Source: a virus. Taken from it: 64,000 nucleotides of DNA. Below, piece after piece: positions 55,209 to 63,004 of this stretch (its first letter is position 1; the number at the start of each line of letters is the position of its first letter). The notes beneath the pieces are model-generated. The model searched no databases, had not been told where the DNA came from, and saw only the letters and a program-made list of their open reading frames with translations. The DNA lies in IMG/VR virus record IMGVR_UViG_3300047552_000255, positions 1 through 64,000 of that record; one strand, written 5' to 3'. The position numbers were made by a program, and so were the translations under genes.

Positions 55209-56267
55209 ATGGCAGTAATACGAGAAAGAGCAGGCAACTATCAGGCCATCGTCCGGGTCAAAGTGGACGGCCACCTGTACAAGGAAGCCCGCACGTTCCG
55301 CACGGAGCGACTCGCCAAGGACTGGGCCAGCCGACTGGAAGCTGACCTCAAGGTCAATGGCGTTGCGCAACGCGTGAAGGGTAACACCACACTGGGCAGC
55401 TTGCTCTTGATGTACCTCGAAGCGCTCAACGCAGTCAAGCCGGTGCGCCGTCAGATGTCATGGGAAATCAACCGCCTTGCAGAGGAGTTCAAAGATGACA
55501 AACTCACATCCATATCTTCCAAGCGACTGGTCAACTTCGGGGTCAAGCGAGCCCAAGCCGGAGCCGCAGGAGCCACAGTCCTCCACGACCTCGCAACAGT
55601 ACGAGCGTGCCTCGGCGCAGCAAAACCAATGTTCGGAATCGCTGTTAATGCAGAGAGCGCAGAAGCTGCAATTGCAGCTCTACAACGCGTTGGAGCAGCC
55701 GCTCGAAGTAAGAGCCGCGAAAGACGCCCAACAAGCGAAGAACTGCTGGCCCTACACCGAGAGTTCGAGCGCATATCATCCCACCCCAGCACCCGCATCC
55801 CGATGGCAACGATTCTCAAAGTGGCTATCGCGTTTCCGCGCAGGCTGGGCGAGCTGATGGACATGCGCTGGGAGGACTTCACTGGCGACCAGATCATCCT
55901 GCGAGACACCAAGCACCCGGTGGCCCCGCGCACGGAGACAGTACCAGTGCCTGAAGACGCTGCCTCAATTTTTGAGTCACTGCCCAAGATCGACGAGCGC
56001 ATGCTGCCGTACAACCCGGAGTCGGTGAGCGCGTCGTTCGAGCGGGCATGCAAGCGGCTGAGCATCGAGGACTTGCGGTTTCATGATCTGCGCCACGAAG
56101 GCATCACCCGGCTGTTCGACGCGGGGCTGAGCATTCAGGAAGTCTCCATGATCTCCGGGCACAAGAGCTGGGGCATGCTCAAGCGTTACACGCACCTTGC
56201 CCCCAAGGCCATAGCTGATAAGCTGCGCGGCACGTCGCGGCTCAACGAATGGAGGGACACCCTCTAA
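55209..56267 (+). CDS. int: Complete tyrosine recombinase (phage integrase)
   Basis: 352 residues, CAGGAG before the ATG. N-terminal arm-binding-like segment (RAGNYQAIVRVKVDGHLYKE), core-binding helices, then the catalytic domain: RRLGELMDMRWEDF (Arg I), HDLRHEGITRLFD (HxxR), GHKSWGMLKRYTHL (His and Tyr nucleophile). The middle (about residues 95-216) has an unusual set of A-ending and rare codons (CGA, ACA, ATA, CTA), just where an out-of-frame ORF overlaps. The stop overlaps the helicase start. Confidence 0.9.
   Translation: MAVIRERAGNYQAIVRVKVDGHLYKEARTFRTERLAKDWASRLEADLKVNGVAQRVKGNTTLGSLLLMYLEALNAVKPVRRQMSWEINRLAEEFKDDKLTSISSKRLVNFGVKRAQAGAAGATVLHDLATVRACLGAAKPMFGIAVNAESAEAAIAALQRVGAAARSKSRERRPTSEELLALHREFERISSHPSTRIPMATILKVAIAFPRRLGELMDMRWEDFTGDQIILRDTKHPVAPRTETVPVPEDAASIFESLPKIDERMLPYNPESVSASFERACKRLSIEDLRFHDLRHEGITRLFDAGLSIQEVSMISGHKSWGMLKRYTHLAPKAIADKLRGTSRLNEWRDTL
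55495..55857 (+). CDS. Candidate overprinted gene inside the integrase (120 aa)
   Basis: The ORF has AGAGGAG seven bases before ATG 55495, stronger than many true genes here. Product: MTNSHPYLPSDWSTSGSSEP, then Pro/Glu/Gln-rich sequence, a Gln-rich helix, and a basic amphipathic C-terminus (RWQRFSKWLSRFRAGWAS). Its codons mostly end in G/C (GAG CCC AAG CCG GAG CCG CAG GAG) while the integrase frame is abnormal over just this interval. No homologue recognised. Confidence 0.55.
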   Translation: MTNSHPYLPSDWSTSGSSEPKPEPQEPQSSTTSQQYERASAQQNQCSESLLMQRAQKLQLQLYNALEQPLEVRAAKDAQQAKNCWPYTESSSAYHPTPAPASRWQRFSKWLSRFRAGWAS

Positions 56268-57817
56268 TGCTAGTCATCAAGGAACACAAGAAGCTGCTGC
56301 TCAACCTCAACGACCCGGACAGGGTGACCACCGTCATCCCCACAGCCAAGGCGGTCGAGGTCAAGGGGCACACACTGGTGTCGGTTCCCCACCGCATGGA
56401 GGAGGTGCGCGTGCTGCGCAACATGGGGTTCGACGCCCCGGCTCCGATGGGCAGCTACTACGACTGGCCGGGCATGTACAAGCCGTTCATCCATCAGAAG
56501 GTGACGGCGGAGTTTCTGACCATGAACCCCAAGTCGTTCTGCCTCAACGGCATGGGCAGCGGCAAGACCATGAGCGTGCTCTGGGCGTTCGACTACCTGA
56601 AGAAACTCGGGATGGTCAACCGCATGCTGGTGCTGGGCCCGCTGTCCACACTGGAGCGCACATGGGGCGACGAGATATTCAAGCACTTCCCCGAGCTGAC
56701 ATTCACCGTGCTGCACGGGACACGCGAGAAGCGGCACAAGCTGCTGGCTAACGACTTCGACATCTACATCATCAACCACGACGGCATCAAGTCCAAGGAG
56801 ACGGTGCAGTTGCTGCGCGAGCGCGAAGGACTCGACGTGATCTGCGTGGACGAGGTGGCGAGTTTCCGCAACGCATCGACCGACCGCTGGAAGTCGCTGT
56901 GGGCCATCTGCAAGGACAAGGACTGGGTCTGGGGCCTTACCGGCACGCCGACCCCCAACGCACCAACCGACGCATGGGCGCAAGTCAGGCTGATCTCCCC
57001 GACCCGAGTGCCCAAGTATTTCGGCGTGTTCCGCGAGCAGGTCATGCGCCCGCTATCCAAGTTCAAGTGGACCCCCCGCGAGGGATCGCTGGAAGTGGTA
57101 CGGCAGGCCATGCAGCCGTCGGTGCGGTTCTCCCGTGAGGAGTGCATCGACTTGCCGCCGACAACGCTCATGACCCGGCAGACGGAGCTGACGCCAGAGC
57201 AGCGCACTGCGTACTACCAGATGCTGACCAAGATGAAGGTGGACTTCGCTGACGGGCAGGTGACTGCTGTGAACGAAGCGGCGAAGCTGACCAAACTCTT
57301 ACAGATTGTCTGCGGTACGGCGTACACACAGGACGGCGAGGTGAGCATCCCCAGCCAGCACCGCATCAATCTGGTCAAGGAGATCATCGAAGAAGCCGGG
57401 GCCAAGGTCATCGTGTTCGTTCCCTTCACCGGGGCGCTCAACGCGGTGGCCGAGGAGATCGCCAAGGACTTCAGCGTGGAGCTGATCCACGGCGGTGTTA
57501 GCAAGACCGAGCGTGACCGCATCTTCGGAGCGTTCCAGAAGACCAAGGAGCCGAGGGTGTTAGTCGCCAACGCTGCGGCCATGAGCCACGGGCTGACACT
57601 CACGGCGGCTAACACGATAGTATGGTTCGCACCCATCAACTCGCTGGAGATTTACGAGCAGGCCAACGCCCGCATCGTGCGCCCCGGCCAGAAAATGAAC
57701 ACCCTGATCGTCAACATCGAAGGCTCCGACTTGGAGCGCAAGATGTACGCCCGGCTCCAGCACAAGGGCAAGATGCAGGGACTGCTGCTGGAACTTCTGA
57801 AAGGAGAAAGTGAGTGA
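56267..57817 (+). CDS. SNF2-type DEAD/DEAH helicase
   Basis: 516 residues from ATG 56267, overlapping the integrase TAA. Walker A in NGMGSGKTMS, motif Ia VLGPLSTLERTW, DEVA as Walker B, GLTGTPTPN (motif III), and C-terminal FVPFTGALNA, VANAAAMSHGLTL and QANARIVRPGQ (motif VI). A superfamily 2 translocase for phage DNA replication or recombination. Four bases overlap no gene downstream; a promoter gap follows. Confidence 0.9.
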   Translation: MLVIKEHKKLLLNLNDPDRVTTVIPTAKAVEVKGHTLVSVPHRMEEVRVLRNMGFDAPAPMGSYYDWPGMYKPFIHQKVTAEFLTMNPKSFCLNGMGSGKTMSVLWAFDYLKKLGMVNRMLVLGPLSTLERTWGDEIFKHFPELTFTVLHGTREKRHKLLANDFDIYIINHDGIKSKETVQLLREREGLDVICVDEVASFRNASTDRWKSLWAICKDKDWVWGLTGTPTPNAPTDAWAQVRLISPTRVPKYFGVFREQVMRPLSKFKWTPREGSLEVVRQAMQPSVRFSREECIDLPPTTLMTRQTELTPEQRTAYYQMLTKMKVDFADGQVTAVNEAAKLTKLLQIVCGTAYTQDGEVSIPSQHRINLVKEIIEEAGAKVIVFVPFTGALNAVAEEIAKDFSVELIHGGVSKTERDRIFGAFQKTKEPRVLVANAAAMSHGLTLTAANTIVWFAPINSLEIYEQANARIVRPGQKMNTLIVNIEGSDLERKMYARLQHKGKMQGLLLELLKGESE

Positions 57818-57860
57818 AAGTTGTCACCCTAAATCGAAAATTTATTTCCGCCGCAGCGAA

Positions 57861-57885
57861 GTTAGTCTGTTAGTTATGATATACT
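57861..57885 (+). promoter_or_regulatory. Promoter with operator before the SSB group
   Basis: GTTAGTCTGTTAG (57861-57873), identical to 39306, directly precedes TATGAT (57875-57880) and TATACT (57880-57885). The -35 is unclear. It starts the late early-arm group with the SSB-like and primase genes. Confidence 0.5.
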
Positions 57886-57913
57886 ACATATCCCAACCAA
57901 GGAGAAACCAACC

Positions 57914-58291
57914 ATGATCGACCAGATCGTTGAAAAATACATCGCACTGCGCGACCAGAAAGCGCAGTTCAAGGCAGAGTACGAAGCCAAGGTCGCCGAG
58001 ATCGAGCAAGCGCTGGATCGCATCGAGCGCCACCTGCTGGAGAAGATGCAGGAGCAGGGCCTGAAGTCAATGCCCACTGCTGCCGGAACCGCCTACATCC
58101 AACACCGCACCGCCGCCACCGTGGCCGACTGGGACTCCCTGCTGGGGTTCATCCGCCAGAACGAAGCGTGGACGATGCTGGAGAAACGTGTTAGCAAGTC
58201 AGCCGTGGAAGAGTACAAGGCGGCTAACGACGAGATGCCCCCCGGCATCAACTGGAACGAATCCATTGTTGTCAACGTAAAAAGGAGTTAA
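57914..58291 (+). CDS. Coiled-coil early protein (125 aa)
   Basis: AAGGAG before ATG. MIDQIVEKYIALRDQKAQFK begins a 60-residue coiled coil, followed by KSMPTAAGTAYIQHRTAATV and a mixed C-terminal domain ending ESIVVNVKRS. This protein type is encoded beside phage ssDNA-binding/recombination genes. Probably a partner of the protein at 58571. Confidence 0.65.
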   Translation: MIDQIVEKYIALRDQKAQFKAEYEAKVAEIEQALDRIERHLLEKMQEQGLKSMPTAAGTAYIQHRTAATVADWDSLLGFIRQNEAWTMLEKRVSKSAVEEYKAANDEMPPGINWNESIVVNVKRS

Positions 58292-58319
58292 CATCATCGC
58301 CCCAACTAAAGGAAACCAA

Positions 58320-58574
58320 ATGCCCAATCCTCCCATGACCCCGGAGGCAAGGCGGGAGCTGTTAGACCACCTGACACGCGCCTGCGTCCTCTGGACTGAA
58401 GATGTAATGAAGGGCTACTTCGACGACCCCCGCGACACCATGTCGCAACAGATGGTTCTGGAGGCATACGCCGGGGCCATCACCACAATAGCTAACCGGC
58501 TACCCAACCGCAAAGCAGTCCTGAAAACTTTTCTGATCGAACTCCAAGACCTCGTTAACAAGGAACCAAAATGA
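58320..58574 (+). CDS. Small helical early protein (84 aa)
   Basis: MPNPPMTPEARRELLDHLTR, three to four helices, AAAGGA before the ATG; overlaps the next gene by four bases. No domain recognised. Confidence 0.65.
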   Translation: MPNPPMTPEARRELLDHLTRACVLWTEDVMKGYFDDPRDTMSQQMVLEAYAGAITTIANRLPNRKAVLKTFLIELQDLVNKEPK

Positions 58575-59521
58575 GCGCAATCATCCCCTTCGACGGCTCC
58601 GCCAAGCTGCCCGCCTACCTCTCCAAGCCCAACCCCCTGCTCGCCGAAATCAACCGCGACGTGGTGGGCGCTGGCCCCGCGTTTACCGTGCTCTCCATCA
58701 AGGGCAAGGTGTTCACGCTGGTTCGCGGCAGCGAGAAGAAAGTCCTGACCCGCGAGATCGACGGTGAGGAAGAAGCAGTGCAGTCGCTGCAAGTGACCGT
58801 GGTGCGGGCCAACACCAAGAGCCGCGTGTTCTACGCCAAGGCCTACACCGAGGGCGAGAGCGATGGCTCCAAGCCCACCTGCTTCAGCCACGACGGCGTT
58901 GCACCCGACCCCTCTGCTTCGGACAAGCAGTGCAAGACCTGCCAAGGTTGCCCACAGAACGTCTGGGGCGTCAAGGACGGCAAGGGCACCGCATGCTCGG
59001 TCAACACCCGACTGGCTATGGTTGACCCCAACAACATGGGTGAGCCGTTCCTGCTGCGCGTCCCGGCAGCATCCCGTGCTGGCTACGCCGAAGTGTGCAA
59101 GGCAGCGGCAGCTCGCAACATCCCGTACAACGCGATGGTCCTGCGTATGTCCTTCGACAAGGAAGCCCCGGCTCCCAAGCTGGTGTTCAAGATCGCAGGC
59201 CTGCTGGACGACGCGACCTACGAGAAGGTGAGCGCCCTGTACGAAGACGACCTGACCAAGGGTATCGTCGGTGTGCACGAAGCCGCCCCCGCGCTGGCTG
59301 CCCCCGAGGTAGACACGTCCGAGCTGGACGCAGCGATTGCCGCCAAGGCAGCAGTGAAATCCGCCAAGGCCACCACGCCCAAGGCACCCGAGGTTTCCGC
59401 AGCGGACCTCGACGACGTGGTTGAGAAGCCCAAGAAGGCCGAGAAGCCCAAGGCTGAGCCTAAAGCCCCCGCAGGCCTGATGTCCGAACTGGACGCGCTG
59501 CTGGGCAACAAGGACGACTGA
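58571..59521 (+). CDS. Putative single-stranded DNA-binding protein
   Basis: 316 residues. N-terminal beta-rich domain (FTVLSIKGKVFTLVRGSEKK), zinc-like CKTCQGC...C with conserved Cys (about residues 118-140), and a long Ala/Lys/Pro-rich disordered tail that ends SELDALLGNKDD, an acidic tip like that of SSB proteins. Location before the primase agrees. Assignment is by composition and context, not by a clear OB-fold motif. Confidence 0.5.
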   Translation: MSAIIPFDGSAKLPAYLSKPNPLLAEINRDVVGAGPAFTVLSIKGKVFTLVRGSEKKVLTREIDGEEEAVQSLQVTVVRANTKSRVFYAKAYTEGESDGSKPTCFSHDGVAPDPSASDKQCKTCQGCPQNVWGVKDGKGTACSVNTRLAMVDPNNMGEPFLLRVPAASRAGYAEVCKAAAARNIPYNAMVLRMSFDKEAPAPKLVFKIAGLLDDATYEKVSALYEDDLTKGIVGVHEAAPALAAPEVDTSELDAAIAAKAAVKSAKATTPKAPEVSAADLDDVVEKPKKAEKPKAEPKAPAGLMSELDALLGNKDD

Positions 59522-59533
59522 CCCCCGATACGT

Positions 59534-59571
59534 CCAGCGCAAGCTGGAGCCGGAACCGTAACCGGCTTTTT
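59534..59571 (+). terminator. Rho-independent terminator after the SSB-like gene
   Basis: First stem CCAGC-GCAA-GCTGG (59534-59547), then AGCCGG / CCGGCT (59548-59553 / 59562-59567) with loop AACCGTAA and TTTTT. Two hairpins stacked before the U-tract. Confidence 0.8.
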
Positions 59572-59590
59572 CCCACTCAGGAGTTTCCAG

Positions 59591-59875
59591 ATGATCGACT
59601 TTTCGGTGCCCATTAAAGCCGGGCTCACACAAACCGAACTAGCCAAGGTGTTAGGTGTTAGCCGAGTGACGCTCAATATGTGGCTGCACGGCAAGATGAA
59701 ACCGCACCGGCTGCACGCCAAGGACATCGAGAGCCGCATGGAGCTGGTCATGCGTGCCATCAACCTCAATCTGATCCCCCCGAAACCGCGACGTGGCTCG
59801 CGTGATGCTGCCATAGCGGTCGCTGTGGAGAAGGCGAACATCCGCCCACTGGGCGAGCTGTTGACTGAAGCGTAA
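59591..59875 (+). CDS. Cro/C1-type HTH protein (94 aa)
   Basis: HTH at residues about 12-35: LTQTELAKVLGVSRVTLNMW. Followed by a basic region and a helical C-terminus; no protease domain. CAGGAG before ATG. Lying between a terminator and the primase, it is a Cro-like candidate for binding the GTTAG operator family; the gene itself contains GTTAGGTGTTAG near 59649. Confidence 0.7.
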   Translation: MIDFSVPIKAGLTQTELAKVLGVSRVTLNMWLHGKMKPHRLHAKDIESRMELVMRAINLNLIPPKPRRGSRDAAIAVAVEKANIRPLGELLTEA

Positions 59876-59896
59876 TTTTTTCTTGTCGGGGGACAG

Positions 59897-62800
59897 ATGC
59901 TAGATACATTCTTCGGGGACGTGCTCCCCGCCACAGGCTTCTTTGCTCTGTGGGACAAAACAACAAAGCAACACCAGTGGTTCGGCTCACAAGACGAGCT
60001 GCTGCAACACACCCAAGCCGCCATCGACGGGCAGGTTCAGGGCATGTATTTCGCCACCGCCGGGTTCGCAGAACAGGCCGCAATCAACGGCAACAAGGAC
60101 GCCCGTACACAGGCCAACGTCACAGCGAAAAAGTGCTTCTATCTGGACTTGGACGCAGGCGAAAAGAAGTTCGCAAAACATGGCGCAGAGAAGGTCTACG
60201 AGACGCAGAAGGACGCCATCCGTGGCGCGGTGGAGTTCATCAAGACAACCGGTCTGGCTCCGACCTACCTGATCTCCAGCGGCGAAGGCCTGCACCTGTA
60301 CTGGGCACTGGAAGAAGCCATCGAGCCGCACCTGTGGACCCCCATAGCACGTCGCCTGTCCAAGGTGTTCCGCCAGCACGGTCTGAAGGAAGACCCGGCG
60401 GTCACGTCCGATAGCGCCCGCATTCTTCGCCCGATTGGCACAGTGCACGAAAACGGAAGCGAAGTTAAGCCTCTCCTGAATCGCGGCAGGCTGTACGATT
60501 TTGACACGTTTTCCAGCTTGGTGACTAACCTGTTAGTTGATGAAGACGAAGATGTTTTCGATGCGCCGACAAAGAAGTACGACACGTCCATCAACAGCGA
60601 CGTGGTCGTCGAAGGCCCACCCAAGTCACTCAAGAAGATCATCCCGCAGTGCGCCGCAATGAAGGAAGCTGCGCGGGTCAAGGGCAACGTGGAAGAGCCG
60701 TACTGGCGTGCCATGCTGGGCGTGGTCAAGTACACCGTCGAGGGTGACGAGTGGGCCCACTTTCTGAGCAGCGGCCACCCCGACTACAGCAAGCGCGACA
60801 CGCAGTTCAAGCTGGACAACTGGAAGACCGGCCCAACCACATGCGCTGAGTTCGCCAAGCGTTGCAGCCACTGCGCCGGGTGCGAGCACAAAGGCAAGAT
60901 CAAGTCGCCTATATCACTCGGGGTTATGAACAACCGCGAAGTTGAGGCACTTCCAGAAGAAAAGAAACCAGAGGCGGCCAAGCCCCCTGCCCCAACCGGC
61001 GCACCGTGGGACGAGTCCATACCTGCTGGCTTCTCTGTAAAGAGCAGCGGCGACACGCACACCCTGATCTACAACATGCCCGTGGAGTCCAAGGACGAAG
61101 ACGGCGAGGCGATCACGATCTACGTCAAGGTGCCGTTCACACACGACATCTTCTGGTTCGGTAGCTGGTCGGACGCCGCCCACACTGACGACTCTGCGCA
61201 GGTGTTCCTGCACAAGTGGAACAAGCGGGAAGTGCAGACCTACACGCTGGATCAGACCCTACTGGCGAATCAGCAAAAGTTCCGCGAGTTTCTCGCTGGC
61301 AAGTCCATCCACACCACATCCCACAAACACGCCCCCAAGGCGCTTGAGGAGTACGCAAAAATGCAGATCGCATCCGTCAAGGCTCTGCGCGACATGCCCA
61401 AGATCAACCGCCGCTTCGGCATGTTCATCGACAGCAATGGGCGCATCAGCGCCGCGCACGGCGACAACGTCATCACCCATTCGGGTGAGATTCACAAGGC
61501 CATCCTCTCGCACGACCTGCGTGAGACCGCCAAGGCACTGGAGATCAACCTGCCGACCACGACCGAAGCGAAGTACGACGCGGACGTCTGGGACGCAGAC
61601 CTGTACCCCAAGGCGCAGCGGTATGTGGAGTTCATGAAGAAGTATTACGGCGACGAGCGGCTGGTGAAGTTCCAGCTTGCCGCCATGCTTGGTCTGGCCT
61701 CGCCCCTGATGCCCTTCGTGACCGGTGAATACGTGAGCGGTGAGACCCTGCCCCCATGCGGCCTGTCGGTGTCCCTGTACTCGCAGGATTCCGGCAAGGG
61801 TAAGTCGCATGTGATGAAGGCTGTTGCGCTGGCGTACGGCAAGCCCTCCGCGCTGTCTGGTGACGGTAATGCAGACACGGCGACCAACGTGTATCGCTTG
61901 GTGAAGCTGGGCCAGATGGGCAACTATCCGGCGTTCTTCGACGAGATGGGCAGCACTCCTGCCAACGACATCGCTGCGCTGGTCAGCGCCATTGCCAACG
62001 GCCAGAGCCGTGGACGCGGCACCAAGGAAGGTGGCCTGCGTGAGGGTGTGCGCTTCGCGCTCGTGGCTCTCATGGCTACCAACAAGAGCGCCCGTGAACT
62101 GGTGACCGAGTCCTCCAACGTGAGCAACGCCATCCAGCTCCGCCTGTTCGAGCTGAACGTGGACGACATCCAAGAGTTCGACAACGACCTCAAGAAGCAA
62201 TACTCCGCAGACTGGGCAGATGTGCAGTCTTGCGCTGGAGCCTTCGGTGCTGTCATCGAGCGCACCCTGTGCAAATACAGTGCAGCGGATGTGAATAAGC
62301 TGGTGACAACCTACGTCAACCGGGCAAGCGAGCTGACCGATGCCAAGCAGGCAGAGCGGTTCCAGTACCGTGGGCTTGGTGCGCTGCTGGCGCTCAACGC
62401 GATCCTCAAGTCGCTGAACCTTGTGATGTTCGATGTCAACGCGCTGATCGAGGCGTTCCGTCAGGCCAACGCACTGGGGCTGGCATACGTGGTGGAGAAC
62501 ACCATGCCGACCGAGGGCACCCACCTGCTGAGCATGGCGCTGCACGACCTGACGGCCAACACTGCGGTGACACTGAACGAGACACGCCGCTCACGCTATG
62601 TGACTGCATACGATGAGCCTCTGGTTCCGGTGCCGCACGTTGTGCATGCCCGCCATGTGGTGAGCCACCGGGTGACCTACGTTTCCAGCGACGCACTGCG
62701 CGACTGGTGCCAGAAGCACAAGGTATCGTTCAGCAAGATGATGCACGACGCACGCCACTCTGGCGTACTCAACCCGGTCTACCCCGGTCGCAAGGTGCCG

Positions 62801-63004
62801 TCTGCTTCGTTCAACCTGCTCAAGGGAATGCGCGGCAGCACTGAGGCGATGGTGACCTGCTACTGCGTCAACGTGCTCAAGCTGGCACAGGTGACCGGCG
62901 AGACGGTTGAATACGATGGCGTGCCCACTGACAACGTGGTGCACCTGAACCAGCCGGAGCCGCAGCAGCCCCCCGAGGGAGGCGATGCTGCCGTCAACCA
63001 GTAA
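59897..63004 (+). CDS. Primase-helicase (AEP primase + DUF927-like ATPase)
   Basis: 1035 residues. N-terminal archaeo-eukaryotic primase: KKCFYLDLDAGEKKF (metal Asp pair), TYLISSGEGLHLYWALEE, then SDSARILRPIGTVH. Zinc-like CSHCAGC at about 317. C-terminal ATPase: SQDSGKGKSHV (Walker A) and AFFDEMG (Walker B), with ATNKSA as sensor, as in DUF927/D5-type helicases. Primes and unwinds phage DNA. The last 11 bases overlap the convergent polyvalent gene. Confidence 0.85.
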   Translation: MLDTFFGDVLPATGFFALWDKTTKQHQWFGSQDELLQHTQAAIDGQVQGMYFATAGFAEQAAINGNKDARTQANVTAKKCFYLDLDAGEKKFAKHGAEKVYETQKDAIRGAVEFIKTTGLAPTYLISSGEGLHLYWALEEAIEPHLWTPIARRLSKVFRQHGLKEDPAVTSDSARILRPIGTVHENGSEVKPLLNRGRLYDFDTFSSLVTNLLVDEDEDVFDAPTKKYDTSINSDVVVEGPPKSLKKIIPQCAAMKEAARVKGNVEEPYWRAMLGVVKYTVEGDEWAHFLSSGHPDYSKRDTQFKLDNWKTGPTTCAEFAKRCSHCAGCEHKGKIKSPISLGVMNNREVEALPEEKKPEAAKPPAPTGAPWDESIPAGFSVKSSGDTHTLIYNMPVESKDEDGEAITIYVKVPFTHDIFWFGSWSDAAHTDDSAQVFLHKWNKREVQTYTLDQTLLANQQKFREFLAGKSIHTTSHKHAPKALEEYAKMQIASVKALRDMPKINRRFGMFIDSNGRISAAHGDNVITHSGEIHKAILSHDLRETAKALEINLPTTTEAKYDADVWDADLYPKAQRYVEFMKKYYGDERLVKFQLAAMLGLASPLMPFVTGEYVSGETLPPCGLSVSLYSQDSGKGKSHVMKAVALAYGKPSALSGDGNADTATNVYRLVKLGQMGNYPAFFDEMGSTPANDIAALVSAIANGQSRGRGTKEGGLREGVRFALVALMATNKSARELVTESSNVSNAIQLRLFELNVDDIQEFDNDLKKQYSADWADVQSCAGAFGAVIERTLCKYSAADVNKLVTTYVNRASELTDAKQAERFQYRGLGALLALNAILKSLNLVMFDVNALIEAFRQANALGLAYVVENTMPTEGTHLLSMALHDLTANTAVTLNETRRSRYVTAYDEPLVPVPHVVHARHVVSHRVTYVSSDALRDWCQKHKVSFSKMMHDARHSGVLNPVYPGRKVPSASFNLLKGMRGSTEAMVTCYCVNVLKLAQVTGETVEYDGVPTDNVVHLNQPEPQQPPEGGDAAVNQ

